A program made the position numbers and the translations under genes. Source: Cytophagaceae bacterium (GTDB lineage: Bacteria; Bacteroidota; Bacteroidia; Cytophagales; UBA9547). Taken from it: a DNA stretch of 64,000 nucleotides. The stretch is taken from assembly GCA_027488865.1 (NCBI GenBank), contig JAIYAU010000058.1:66724-130723 (forward strand), given 5' to 3'. The notes beneath the pieces are model-generated. The model saw only the letters and a program-made list of their open reading frames with translations. It had not been told where the DNA came from and made no database searches. This document shows, piece by piece, positions 19,701 to 30,129 of this stretch (position 1 is the first letter of the stretch; each line of letters starts with the position of its first letter).

Positions 19701-22700
19701 AACATAATTGTATGTGCCATTTCCTCCACTCGGTGTGCTACCCAATAAATCTACTGGGGTTGATCCCTGACATATAGTTTGTGCAGAACTTACTGAGTTG
19801 GTGCTTATAGTAGGTGTTAATGTTAAAGTAGCTCCATTGGAAGTAACGGACGGACTACATGTACCAGAAACAATAACTCTAAAGGAATAACCGCTGTAAG
19901 TAACAGGAGGCGCCAATATACTCAAAGTGTTGGTGGTAACGTTTCTGAAATTACTTCCCACATTTGCTAGGTTATTAAATCCACCTCCAAAATCGCCCTG
20001 CCATTGATAACTTAAACCCGTACCTGTTGCAACAGTAGAGAAAGTAATAGTTGGACCCGCAGCACAACTAGATACGCTAACAGGTTGTGTTGTAATATTA
20101 GGTAAAGTGTTGATTGTTAAAGTTGCGTTATTGGTGGTCGAGCTACACGTTGAAGCAAATATTATACATCTATATAAATTGCCGTTAAATGTAGCACCTG
20201 GAGACGTAATCGTTAAACTCGCTGTAGTTGCACCTGCATAAACACCTCCGTTAGTAATATTTACAAATGCAGCAGCTCCAATTTTTACTTGCCATTGATA
20301 AGAGGTTGCATTTGTACCCGCTGCAGTAAATGTAGCCGTTCCTGTTGGACAAATAGCAACATTGGTAGGTTGGGTAGTGATGTTAACACCAGTATTAATA
20401 GTTACTGTAACTGTATTACTTGAAGATGCCAAGGCAGAATTACATAAAGCGGTGCTGGCCAGTCTTTGGTAATATGTAGTTGTTGCAATTGATGTTGGAC
20501 TATAGTTGATACCAGTAGCACCAGAAATATTCGAGAAATTAGTATTATCAGTTGAGATCAACCATTGGTACGTATATGAACCACCACCACCTGTTGGCGT
20601 TGAACCATTTAATGCTGCGGGAACGCCTGGGCATATAGTTTGATTCGCCGTTATTGTGTTATTTGTTACTGATGGATTAACTGTTAAGGTAGCTCCGGTA
20701 GTCGTTGATGAGCCACATGTAGAGTTAATTACGCAACGATATTGATAGGTGGTAATTGCCGTAGTTATACTTGACAAACTTAATGTTGCTGTTGTAAAAT
20801 TACTGTAAATACCTGCGCTTGTTGTAATATCGGCCCAAGTTGACCCTGCATTAGTAGATACTTGCCATTGATACGTGAGTGGATTACCAGTAGCAGCTGC
20901 GGTAAAAGTGGTACTGCCATTATTACAAACAGAAACACTAGTAGGATTAGTTGTAATTGTAGGCCCGCCTATAGTTAATGTAGCAAAACTAGAATTAACA
21001 GTTGTAGGAAGACAACTTGCGCTAACCACACATCTGTATTTATAACTATTCATCCCAACCGTTACACCATTAACCGTCAAAGTAGTTGTGTTTGCACCGC
21101 TATAAGTGGCATTGTTGGTAATATTGGTAAACCCTGAAATATTATTATCTACTTGCCAAACATATGTAAGCCCATTTCCAACAGCAGTTATATTGAATAT
21201 TGCGTTACCTCCAGTACAAACAGAATAATTGCTTGGTTGTAAAGTAATTGCAGTTGATTGACTAATCGTAACTAAAACAGTATTAGAAGAAAGTGAAGTA
21301 GAACAAGCAGAACTTGCATTTCTTCGATAATAAGTATTAACGGTTAATGCAGGGGTAGAATAACTTATACCCGTACCCGCTGTAACAATATTAGTAAAGG
21401 TAATATTATTAGTAGAAGACTGCCATTGATAGGTGTAAGGCGAGTTGCCTCCAGAGGCAGCAGTTATATTATTTATAGCAGTGGTTGTATTACTACAAAT
21501 TGTCTGGTCGGAACCGATAGTGCCTGGATCAATTTGTGGATATACTGTAATTGTTACTAAATTAGAATTTAAAGGTGTATTATTACATCCGTCAGAGGCT
21601 ACTCTTCTAAAGGACGTTGTGGTAGTTAATCCAGAAGGAAAGGTGTAAGTTGCGGATGTAGCTCCAGTAATATTTACAAACCCACCACCATTATCTTGTT
21701 GCCATTGGTAATAAACATAACAACCACTTGTGGCACTCGAAACATTGGTTAACACTGCTGGTGTACCGTTGAAACACACATTCTGGCTACTTCCAATAAC
21801 ACCCGCAGATGTCAGACCTGCTGGGGTAACAGGTATAAATGAAGCTTGGAGCTGACCTGGACCATTAAAATTAATATATCTAAGTTCAACTTCTGACGTG
21901 GCATTTAATACACCCGTCCAAACATTTAAACGAGCATCACAACAACCTAAAAATTGATATACTAAAACATTATTTATATACACATAAACATAGTCATCAT
22001 GATATGGGATATCAATTTGATAAGTACCAGGGGTAAAATTGGTACGTTTCATACTAATTGAATAATTTGTTCCATTAGTTTGGCAACCAACATATCCCGG
22101 AGCGAAACTTGGCACACTAGCAGCTGCAAACTTGGATGTAGTTAAAAATGATAAATTTGATTCTGTATAATAACCTACATAATTTGTAAAGTTATTGCTA
22201 CTATACACATAACAGTTCCATTCATTATTACCAAATACTGCGGTATTTCCTGGAACAGTATTATTAATTGTAATAAGTACAGGATCTGTATACACCGCAG
22301 CATTTCCGCAATTATCAGCTGCTTCTCTTCTGTAGTAAGTTTCAGCGCTAATTGGTATTGTTGCGGAATAATTTTCTGTGTTTGCACCAAAAATATCAGA
22401 CCAAGTGTTGCCATCACTAGATTGTTGCCATTGATAAATTGGATAACAACCACCAGAAGCTGGAGTTAATGAGGTGATCCTTGGCAAATCTCCAATACAA
22501 AAACTACTTTGCGCACTACTTATAGTTCCCGCAACTAATGCACTTGGCGGAGTCGTACCCAAATAATTAAAGGCGGCTCTAATATAACCAGGGCCAGGAT
22601 AATTTACATATCTAAATTCTAATGTTGAATTGCCATCAAGATATCCTGTCCAAACATTTGTATGTGCATCACAACAACCAATATGTTGATATACATTTAC

Positions 22701-25700
22701 TCCATTTACAAATAAATAAACATCATCATCATGTTGCGGAATGTCAATTTGATAATATCCTACCTTCGCACCTGGAACACCTCTACGTTTTAAAGTAACT
22801 GAATAGTAGGTACCTACATTTTGACAACCATTATACGCAGTCCCTGTGGAGGTAATGCCTGCAGTGGATGGTGCACATGTGGTGCAATATCTTGATTGTG
22901 AATTAAAAGACAAAGTGGTGTCGGTAAAATACCCTATATATAAACCAAATGATTGATCATCATAAACGTTTATATTCCATTCATTATTACCAAAAAGAGA
23001 AGGATTGCCAGGAGGGGTATTATTTATTGTGAATTTAACTGTGTCACTAATTGTAGTATTTCCACATACATCGTTTGCCACCCTTCTAAACCAAGTGTCC
23101 ACAAAGGCTGTTTGTGTTGGCGTATAGGTTAAAGTATTTGAACTAGCTAAATTTGTCCAAGTAGCACCTCCATCGGTTGAATTTTGCCAAACGAAATTGG
23201 ATACATAACAACCACCAGAAGGAGAAGATATATTGGTAAGTGGAGGAGGAATATCCCCTCTACAAATAGTTGAACTTGATCCGATTTTACCACCTGTTAA
23301 AGCCGTAGGTATTACTTGCGTAAAAGTAAGACCAGATCTACCAGCACCACCGTAGTTTATCCAACGCCATTCAACCAGAGAACTTGCGTTTAATGGACCA
23401 GTCCATATATTCGTGGCAGGGTTACAACATCCTGCAGTAAATACTTGAACACCATTTATTAACAAAGTTCCAACATCATCTAAACTTGATACATCAATTT
23501 GATAAAAAGCTGTGCTAAACCCGGTACGCTTCATACTTGTAGAGTAGTTAGTTACTGGCACTACACATCCTTTATAATTTGATGCGAAATTAGGGCTTTG
23601 GGTATTGGTATATCTGTTTGTGGTTGCAAAAGTTAATAATGGTTCGGTGTAAAAACCACTGTATATTGAATAATTATTGTCTTTATAAGCATAAACATTC
23701 CAAACATTATTGCCAAAAACCACAGGATCACCATAAACCGTATTATCTATTGCAATTTTTACAGGGGTAGTAAATGCTATTCTGTTACATGCATCAGATA
23801 CTGCGCGCCTATACCAGGTGGTAATATTAAGCGCAGATGGCACTGAATAAGAAGCAGCAGTTGCGCCAACGATATCAACCCAATTTGTACTGTCGCTAGA
23901 TTGTTGCCATTGATAAGAAATCAAATTACAGTCTGAAGTATAGGCTGTAACACTATTCAATCCAATTAAGGGCTGCTCGTTAGAGCATACTGATTGATTT
24001 CCAGAAATAGAGCCAGGAAGCAATGCCGTTGGGGTAAAAGGAACAAAGGTAAAATCAATATCACCACTACCACCTGAATTAATTAAGCGTACCTCTAACT
24101 GAGATGTTGAGGTAAAACTACCAGTGTAAGCGATAGCTTGGGTTCCACTCGAATTTCTGGAGAATAAACTTACACCATTATTTAAAAGTGTAAAATTTTC
24201 ATCATTCCTATTTATTGTGAATCTATAATCCCCAGCTGGCAAATTTGTTCTTAAGAATCTAATTGAATAAGGACTAGTATTGGCCAAACAACCTTCATAC
24301 GACACATTTTGTGAGGGTCTAGCAGCCGCACTGTAATTATTAGGATCAGTATCTACACTTAAAGATGAAGTAGTTGGAAAATAACCTGCATAGTTTGAGG
24401 TAAAATTTACGTTATTAAAAACATATGCATTCCAAATACCATCTCCATAGGTAATTGGCAATCCAGCACTAGAAGTTGAAAATTTCACTTTAACAACATT
24501 ACTAATTACTGAATTACAATAATCAGTATAAACCCTTCTATAAAAAGTTGTCGATGTAATGGTACCTGGGGCATAGGTATTAGCAGTTGCACCTGAAATA
24601 TTCGTCCAGTTTAAACTATCTGTGGAAGATTGCCATTGATATGATATGGCTGGGACACTACAAGTTGCTGAGGAGGCGTTAGAGACACTAGTAAAAGCTG
24701 CAGGTGTTTGTCCTGAACAAACAGATTGTGAGCCGCTTATTACGCCAGGCAAAGCAACAGTAGGATTTGGAACAAGTGTGAAGTTCATTTGCATGTTTGA
24801 ACCACCACTACCTTGAAACCATTGTATTTCTACTTGACTAGCAGTTGTTAATGCTCCTGTCCAAACGACACCTCTATTAGCACAACATCCATTAATCTGG
24901 TAAACATTAACTCCATTAATAAGAATAATAAAACCATCATCATGGCCTGGTACTGAAATTTGATATACCCCAGCAGGTATATTAGTTCTCTTCATACTCA
25001 TACCAATGTTAATAGCTGGTACTAAACATCCCAAATATCCAGTAGTATTAGAAGGTCTTGATCCATCGGCCCATTTAGTTCTAGTATCAAATGACAAGTT
25101 AGATTCTGTATAATATCCATAATAAGCACCAAGGTTGTTAAATCCTGTACTGGCATAACAATAATTTATCCACTGACCGTTACCAAATACGGATGGTGTA
25201 CCTGGCGGTATTGAATAGACCGAAATTTGTGTTGCGTTGCTAGTATTGGTACATCCACCAGTTGAACTCACAAGTCTTCTAAACCAGGTTGTTTGGGTTC
25301 TTGTGCCAACTGTATAAGTAGTTCCGTTGGTAGTACCACTTGCTGTTGTAAAACCAGCCGACGCACTGGTAGTACTACTTTCCCATAAATATGTGTATGT
25401 GCCAGAACCACCACTTACGGTTGTACCTGTAAGTGTACTTACAGGAGATTCCCCTGAACAAATTGATTGATCTGCAGAAATGGTATTATTGTTAATAGCT
25501 GTATTTATAAACAGTGCTGTTGAAACCGAACTTGAGCAAGAGGGAGAAACTGCTTGTACTGTCATGTTACCAGAAGTACTAGGTGTTGCAAAATTAACTG
25601 TAATTGAATTTGTATTGGCTCCAGAAGCAATAGTAGCACCAGTAGGTAAGGTCCAAATATAACCCGTGGCACCAGATATAGAATTAATTGAGTAAGCTAC

Positions 25701-27599
25701 TCCAGAAGTAGTAGTACAAACGTTGGCTGTACCAGTAATTACACTTGGTGCTGCTAAAAATCTTTCTGCAATTTGTAAATCTCCTGCAGAGGTAATTCCA
25801 TTAACAGTAGCACTAGAAGCTGTTTGTGATGCCAAAGTTGGATAAGACCATGAAGTACCATTGTATAAACCTACAATAAAATTGGAAGTATTGACACTAG
25901 CATCAACATCACCAGAAACAAAATTTAAGACAGCGTTGTAGGTTAAAGGAGAAATAGATGTATTTGTAATTGAATAATACCTATTAACAGACAGACCCGA
26001 AGATAAACACGCAGAGCCAATATTAGGATGGTCTGTTGAAAAAGTACTTAAGTTTAAACTTCCTGCAGAAGAAATTGTAGGAAATGTAATAGTAACTGGG
26101 GTATAGGCAGATGTACTACCTATATCAAATGTTCTGGAAACGTTACTACCGGTATTAAAGGATCTAGAAAGCCTTCCGTTAACCCAACCAGCAGTACCAC
26201 TTGCAGATGTTGCCGCAGTGCCTGAATAAACTAACGAATTAGACCCAGTGGATATAATACCCTTTGAAAATACTAAGTTAGTTGTTACTGTAAGATTATT
26301 GGAACCTCCAAGAGTGTATGTTAATAAACTAGGATCAGCTATCTGACCTATTGTTAAGCTTGAAAATGATAGTGCATTACTACCTTGTAAAGTTTGAGCA
26401 TTAGTATTGAGTGTATAAACACCAGTACCTGATGTAAATGTTCCATTATTGGTTATACCACCTCTTATTTGATATGCGGAATTTCCTGTGCTTGTCCATG
26501 AACCGTTATTGGTAATTAGCCCAACAAAAATATTAGTTCCTGCATTATTATTGTCATCCAGAAGACCATTTGCTGCTATTGTTGTGGTACCGTTATTGGT
26601 AAAAGCACCGTTGCCTAATTGCATTACTCCAAAAGCATTTACGTTTAAGCTTCCAGTAAGATTGATTGTTTGACTACTAACAAGAGAGTTGGTAAAAGTA
26701 GCTGATGTACCTGCAATTGTAAGATTATTTAGAACAGTCAAAGCTCCAGTAAGGGTACGATTTCTTGCTGCGGTTAAAGTACCTCCTAAGTTTAGGTTAA
26801 AATAGTTACCAGATTTAATAACGGTATTACCATCTACATTATAGTTTACAGTATTTGCATTAGCGGAAGCATTTATGGCACCAGTAGCCAATAGACTTGT
26901 AAATGTATTTAAATAAGTAAGTGTTGATCCTGAACCATTAATCCAAGTTGAGGATGCATTTCCTCCATTAATTGTTGTACCAGAAGTTGTACCGATAGTC
27001 ACACTGGTGGTATTTGTTAAAGAAATAGAATTTGAAATGAATACTGTACAATTGAAGTTAAATCCGCTCGAACCACTTAATGTTTGGTTTGTTGAAAAGG
27101 TATGTTGTGCCGAACCTGAGTTAAAAGTTCCATTATTGGCAATACCTCCATTAAATGTATGAGCTGAGTTAGAGGTGTTATTCCAGGTTCCTCCAGTTGC
27201 CACAGTCACTAATCCATTAAAGGTATTTGTACCATTAAGATTTTGATCGTTTAATGTACCAAAAATAGTGATTTTACCAGCTGATGTAAAATTGGCAGTA
27301 TTTAATGTAAGTATCCCTCCATTATCAATTACTATTGAATTTGGGTTATTAGTAAATACTAAGTCATGGGTAATATTGTGCAAATTACGAATAAGTACCC
27401 TTGGATTGGCACCACCACCAGCACTACCTGGTACTGCGGAAGCAGGAATCCATGTTGTACTGTCGGCGCTTGACTGCCATGTACTTGTTAAATTCCAACT
27501 ACCCGAACCAACACTTCTAAAATAGGTTTGACCTAATAACGAAAATGTTGAGATAAATAGAACAAAGCCAAATAGAAAACCCTTACTTTGAATCGACAT
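16773..27599 (-). CDS. Giant (3608 aa) modular cell-surface adhesin-like protein with T9SS type-A sorting domain
   Basis: Signal peptide; N-terminal beta-rich repeats (NNGTFNSGSAQHTF); five PA14-like modules; many Ig-like LTYQWQ modules; C-terminus ISIYPNPSIIDFVDVDI...NVEITDVNGKSVYFKEF..GVYIMKIYSNSVNSQFKISIIR. Confidence 0.9.
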   Translation of the reverse strand: MSIQSKGFLFGFVLFISTFSLLGQTYFRSVGSGSWNLTSTWQSSADSTTWIPASAVPGSAGGGANPRVLIRNLHNITHDLVFTNNPNSIVIDNGGILTLNTANFTSAGKITIFGTLNDQNLNGTNTFNGLVTVATGGTWNNTSNSAHTFNGGIANNGTFNSGSAQHTFSTNQTLSGSSGFNFNCTVFISNSISLTNTTSVTIGTTSGTTINGGNASSTWINGSGSTLTYLNTFTSLLATGAINASANANTVNYNVDGNTVIKSGNYFNLNLGGTLTAARNRTLTGALTVLNNLTIAGTSATFTNSLVSSQTINLTGSLNVNAFGVMQLGNGAFTNNGTTTIAANGLLDDNNNAGTNIFVGLITNNGSWTSTGNSAYQIRGGITNNGTFTSGTGVYTLNTNAQTLQGSNALSFSSLTIGQIADPSLLTYTLGGSNNLTVTTNLVFSKGIISTGSNSLVYSGTAATSASGTAGWVNGRLSRSFNTGSNVSRTFDIGSTSAYTPVTITFPTISSAGSLNLSTFSTDHPNIGSACLSSGLSVNRYYSITNTSISPLTYNAVLNFVSGDVDASVNTSNFIVGLYNGTSWSYPTLASQTASSATVNGITSAGDLQIAERFLAAPSVITGTANVCTTTSGVAYSINSISGATGYIWTLPTGATIASGANTNSITVNFATPSTSGNMTVQAVSPSCSSSVSTALFINTAINNNTISADQSICSGESPVSTLTGTTVSGGSGTYTYLWESSTTSASAGFTTASGTTNGTTYTVGTRTQTTWFRRLVSSTGGCTNTSNATQISVYSIPPGTPSVFGNGQWINYCYASTGFNNLGAYYGYYTESNLSFDTRTKWADGSRPSNTTGYLGCLVPAINIGMSMKRTNIPAGVYQISVPGHDDGFIILINGVNVYQINGCCANRGVVWTGALTTASQVEIQWFQGSGGSNMQMNFTLVPNPTVALPGVISGSQSVCSGQTPAAFTSVSNASSATCSVPAISYQWQSSTDSLNWTNISGATANTYAPGTITSTTFYRRVYTDYCNSVISNVVKVKFSTSSAGLPITYGDGIWNAYVFNNVNFTSNYAGYFPTTSSLSVDTDPNNYSAAARPSQNVSYEGCLANTSPYSIRFLRTNLPAGDYRFTINRNDENFTLLNNGVSLFSRNSSGTQAIAYTGSFTSTSQLEVRLINSGGSGDIDFTFVPFTPTALLPGSISGNQSVCSNEQPLIGLNSVTAYTSDCNLISYQWQQSSDSTNWVDIVGATAASYSVPSALNITTWYRRAVSDACNRIAFTTPVKIAIDNTVYGDPVVFGNNVWNVYAYKDNNYSIYSGFYTEPLLTFATTNRYTNTQSPNFASNYKGCVVPVTNYSTSMKRTGFSTAFYQIDVSSLDDVGTLLINGVQVFTAGCCNPATNIWTGPLNASSLVEWRWINYGGAGRSGLTFTQVIPTALTGGKIGSSSTICRGDIPPPLTNISSPSGGCYVSNFVWQNSTDGGATWTNLASSNTLTYTPTQTAFVDTWFRRVANDVCGNTTISDTVKFTINNTPPGNPSLFGNNEWNINVYDDQSFGLYIGYFTDTTLSFNSQSRYCTTCAPSTAGITSTGTAYNGCQNVGTYYSVTLKRRGVPGAKVGYYQIDIPQHDDDVYLFVNGVNVYQHIGCCDAHTNVWTGYLDGNSTLEFRYVNYPGPGYIRAAFNYLGTTPPSALVAGTISSAQSSFCIGDLPRITSLTPASGGCYPIYQWQQSSDGNTWSDIFGANTENYSATIPISAETYYRREAADNCGNAAVYTDPVLITINNTVPGNTAVFGNNEWNCYVYSSNNFTNYVGYYTESNLSFLTTSKFAAASVPSFAPGYVGCQTNGTNYSISMKRTNFTPGTYQIDIPYHDDYVYVYINNVLVYQFLGCCDARLNVWTGVLNATSEVELRYINFNGPGQLQASFIPVTPAGLTSAGVIGSSQNVCFNGTPAVLTNVSSATSGCYVYYQWQQDNGGGFVNITGATSATYTFPSGLTTTTSFRRVASDGCNNTPLNSNLVTITVYPQIDPGTIGSDQTICSNTTTAINNITAASGGNSPYTYQWQSSTNNITFTNIVTAGTGISYSTPALTVNTYYRRNASSACSTSLSSNTVLVTISQSTAITLQPSNYSVCTGGNAIFNITAVGNGLTYVWQVDNNISGFTNITNNATYSGANTTTLTVNGVTVGMNSYKYRCVVSASCLPTTVNSSFATLTIGGPTITTNPTSVSVCNNGSTTFTAAATGNPLTYQWQVSTNAGSTWADITTSAGIYSNFTTATLSLSSITTAITTYQYRCVINSTCGSSTTTGATLTVNPSVTNNTITANQTICPGVPAALNGSTPTGGGGSYTYQWLISTDNTNFSNISGATGINYSPTSIATTTYYQRLASTALCNSALASSSNTVTVTINTGVNITTQPTNVAICPTGTATFTAAGTNATSYQWQVKIGAAAFVNITNGGVYAGATTASLTITSPGATFNGNLYRCIIFASTCSSTTNNATLTINTLPNITTQPVSVSSCAAGPTITFSTVATGTGLSYQWQGDFGGGFNNLANVGSNFRNVTTNTLSILAPPVTYSGYSFRVIVSGTCSPSVTSNGATLTLTPTISTNSVSSAQTICQGSTPVDLLGSTPSGGNGTYNYVWQSSTTANNTGFVTASGVSTNIGYTPPALNVTTWYRRVVSSGACNNTNSNVIQITVNPPTSIVTQPANANTCAGANATISVSAVGSNLSYQWQQKIGSTYSNITNAVQYPGFTTSTLTISAPTNLMSGNLYRVVVSGNCTPPEVTSDSAFLLIDPSPVITSQPSAVNSCEGVTSSFSVSASGTPLTYRWQRKIGSGSFTDLTDDAVFSGSTTATLTINNTPLSFSSNQFRCVVNLSACAVNSNAAILSVLAKPSITSHPTSLSRCSGTSASYTAVASGAGLTYQWFGNIPNNTSLTNSGIYSTTTTTTLNISSVSTAMNGYSYALRVTGSCAPAVFSNYAPLLLNPNGLWLGTSGNSWQTAANWCGGIPTISTDVVINGGTPNNPTIFNTSNARDIYINPGAALSISGANTLNVSGVWTNSGIFNPGTLSTVALNNASLSQAIAGSSRSTFNNLSITNGSPEGTELNADVDINGTFTIGSGTKVTNLGKSIRLISNAAGTARLANVPNTSSYIGDLSVQRYIPAKRLPRYISAPVQGSTVANLMDSVKVYGPTSKGFDAPNVTATTFKIYDEAAGNVKDRKWNSISSPSFEMQRGAGYYLLTSVKRNNTTLTTNPVTLQVTGTPNIGTVNLPVTYSTNAPDPGWNFVGNPYPSQIDWNSGGWTKTNIENAFYTWDPQITGPGGYYSFVNNVGVPSRTNPSVIASFQGFFVKANAVNPVLTITESAKVSLAHTANFRTSEPDNLLRLSFAKDTIVDETVVYLDNEATINYDGKYDAIKFSNTQINVSTVSKDGSNLSINSIGSIDDTLSIPLVLSTSLKGSHVLSVKSNSLNGVIYLEDKLLNTVSKIDSDTKVGIEINSPVTIKDRFVLRNYLRNSNVTNAIDSRLNTPVISIYPNPSIIDFVDVDIIDLRDQSFNVEITDVNGKSVYFKEFPNLSGSNHIKRKIDAVKGLAAGVYIMKIYSNSVNSQFKISIIR
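21832..25197 (-). repeat. Five repeated PA14-like + Ig-like bipartite modules (~725-760 bp period) within the giant type-A protein
   Basis: FGNNEWN..VY...YYTESNLSF...GC....SMKRTN.P.G.YQI...HDD...LINGV.VYQ..GCC....VWTG.L...S.VE.R.IN..G.G; module starts near 25197, 24457, 23727, 23003, 22245. Confidence 0.85.
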
Positions 27600-27928
27600 A
27601 ATTTATTATTAAAATTTTGAGCTGGTTAAAACCTCTTAACAATCTTTTTGGAACTTTAAGAAAATTATTTAACTTCCAAATTTACGTAAAATTACAACTA
27701 ACAGACAATTAAATTAAGTTTAGGGAAATTAGATGTTAAACCGCTATATGTTTCGCTTTATTGATTAAATCAATAGATTGAACTTATAAATACATATTTA
27801 GCTGTCTTAATACCAAAACCAAACTTTTAAAAAAATAGATTAATATACAAAATTTTGATATTAAAAATTGGAAATAAAATTAAATTGAAAGTCCGTTTTT
27901 TGTAATAAATAATTTTAAAAAGAAAATA

Positions 27929-28414
27929 TTGTATTATTTGAACATTATAAACAAAAGAAGTATGGTTAGGAAGGCAACAACTTCGGATATTTCACAAATG
28001 GTAGGTTTACTTAACATATTATTTACCCAAGAACTGGAATTTACACCAGACCTTAAAGCACATACATTTGGTTTAGAAACAATTATAAACAATCCAAAAA
28101 TTGGAATTATATTGGTATACGAGCTAGAAAACAAAATAGTGGGTATGGTAAATATATTATTTACAGTAAGCACTGCCTTGGGTAAAAAAGTGGCAATTTT
28201 AGAAGATATGATTGTGGATGATCAACTTAGAGGGACGGGCATTGGTAGTAAACTGATTAAAGAAGCCATTTTACTATCAAAAAGAAATAATGTGGCTAGA
28301 ATAACGCTACTTACTGATAGCACCAATGAAAATGCTATAAAATTTTATAAAAAAACTGGCTTTGAAATCTCTCAAATGGTTCCTTTGAGAATGTTTCTAG
28401 AAGATTCTTTTTAA
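27929..28414 (+). CDS. GNAT family N-acetyltransferase (actual start probably at the internal MVRKATTSD, 27962)
   Basis: ILEDMIVDDQLRGTGIGSKLIKEAI...ITLLTDSTNENAIKFYKKTGFEI is GNAT motif A/B. Confidence 0.9.
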   Translation: MYYLNIINKRSMVRKATTSDISQMVGLLNILFTQELEFTPDLKAHTFGLETIINNPKIGIILVYELENKIVGMVNILFTVSTALGKKVAILEDMIVDDQLRGTGIGSKLIKEAILLSKRNNVARITLLTDSTNENAIKFYKKTGFEISQMVPLRMFLEDSF

Positions 28415-28497
28415 TACAGTTTTAAATAATGCTGCGAAAATGTAATAAAATTATACTTTTAGAGTTTATAAAAGATAATTAAACCAAAAAAACTAAA

Positions 28498-30054
28498 ATG
28501 AATCCATACCATATCCTTTGGGCTGACGACGAAATAGACCTTTTAAAACCTCATATTCTTTTTTTACAAACGAAAGGCTACGAAGTAACCCCTGTTTTTA
28601 ACGGTATGGACGCAATAGAAAAATGCACAGATCCTAAGTTCGATCTATTGTTTTTGGACGAAAATATGCCTGGTATCACAGGCCTAGAAACGTTGGAAAA
28701 GGTAAAACAAATTAGACCAAATTTACCGATTGTGATGATCACCAAAAGTGATGAAGAAAGAATAATGGAACAGGCAATCGGTTCAAAAATAGCTGATTAC
28801 CTACTTAAACCACTTAATCCAAATCAAATTCTCATATCTATAAAAAAAATTATGGATAACAAACGGTTGATTTCTGAAAAAACAACTAGTGGATATCAAC
28901 AAGATTTTAGACAATTAAGTATGGCTTTTGGTGATAACTTGTCTCACGAGGAATGGGCAGATATCTATAAAAAGCTCATATTTTGGGAGTTAGAGATGGA
29001 GAACGGTGGCGACAAAAGCATGAAAGAAATTTTGGACAACCAAAAATCTGATGCTAACACATACTTCGCAAAGTTCATAACTAAAAACTACGAAGAATGG
29101 CTCAATAATCCAAACATTAGCAAACCTTTGTTTTCTCATCAATTAATGAAAAAAAAGGTGTTTCCCATACTTACTGGCGACCAATCAGTCTTTTTTATTT
29201 TAATTGACAATCTTAGGCTCGATCAATGGAAGATATTACAAACAACTTTTGAGGAATATTTCACCATTGAAGAGGAAAGTACCTATTATTCGATATTGCC
29301 TACTACAACTGCTTACGCTCGAAATTCCATTTTTGCTGGCATGTTACCCGCTGAAATCCAAAAGGCTTACCCTAATTTATGGGTAAATGACGATGACGAA
29401 GGAGGACAAAATTTGCATGAGGAAGAACTTTTACAAAAAAACATGCAGAAAAATAAAATTGAAGGAAAAATGACATACCATAAAATCACTCAATTATACC
29501 AAGGTAAGCAGTTGGCAGACAATATTAATAACCTATTTAGCAATAAGTTAAATGTAATTGTATACAATTTTGTGGATATGCTTTCACATGCACGAACAGA
29601 TATGGCCATGATTCGCGAACTTGCTCCAAATGAATCTGCCTACAGATCAATAACAAAATCATGGTTTTTGCACTCTCCGCTTTTTGAAATCATAAAAAAT
29701 ATAACAAACAAAAAATCAAGACTCATTATAACCACAGATCATGGAACGGTCTTTTGCAAGAGACCTTATAAAATAGTAGGCGATAAAGAAACAACAAATG
29801 ATAATTTGAGGTACAAACAAGGCAAAAACTTGAGTTTTGATGAAAAAAATGTTTACTTCACTAGAAAACCTGAAAGACTTTTTCTGCCCAAAAGAAATTT
29901 ATCTACAACTTATGCTTTTACAATCGAAGACTATTTTTTCGCATACCCAAATAACTTTAATCACTATGTAAGTTATTATAAAGACACCTTCCAACATGGT
30001 GGAATCTCGATGGAAGAAATGATTATTCCTTTTATAAGTTTAAAATCAAAATAA
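28498..30054 (+). CDS. porX: PorX-like response regulator with C-terminal PglZ domain (T9SS regulator)
   Basis: Receiver ILWADDEIDLLKPHILFLQTKGYEV..DLLFLDENMPGITGLE..ITKSDEE..DYLLKPLNP followed by PglZ-like region (LIDNLRLDQWKIL...STYYSILPTTTAYARNSIFAG...TTDHGT...HGGISMEEMIIPF). Confidence 0.9.
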   Translation: MNPYHILWADDEIDLLKPHILFLQTKGYEVTPVFNGMDAIEKCTDPKFDLLFLDENMPGITGLETLEKVKQIRPNLPIVMITKSDEERIMEQAIGSKIADYLLKPLNPNQILISIKKIMDNKRLISEKTTSGYQQDFRQLSMAFGDNLSHEEWADIYKKLIFWELEMENGGDKSMKEILDNQKSDANTYFAKFITKNYEEWLNNPNISKPLFSHQLMKKKVFPILTGDQSVFFILIDNLRLDQWKILQTTFEEYFTIEEESTYYSILPTTTAYARNSIFAGMLPAEIQKAYPNLWVNDDDEGGQNLHEEELLQKNMQKNKIEGKMTYHKITQLYQGKQLADNINNLFSNKLNVIVYNFVDMLSHARTDMAMIRELAPNESAYRSITKSWFLHSPLFEIIKNITNKKSRLIITTDHGTVFCKRPYKIVGDKETTNDNLRYKQGKNLSFDEKNVYFTRKPERLFLPKRNLSTTYAFTIEDYFFAYPNNFNHYVSYYKDTFQHGGISMEEMIIPFISLKSK

Positions 30055-30129
30055 ATTAAAACCAGAATTTCATAGTTAGGTTTTGAAAATGTTTTATATT
30101 TTTACAGTCTTACTAATCAATCTATTGAG

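Noticed and set aside
18136-27525. Antisense and alternate-frame ORFs within the second giant gene (e.g. 22175..22453)
   Set aside because: Same reason: shadows of a long biased coding sequence, no independent family motifs.
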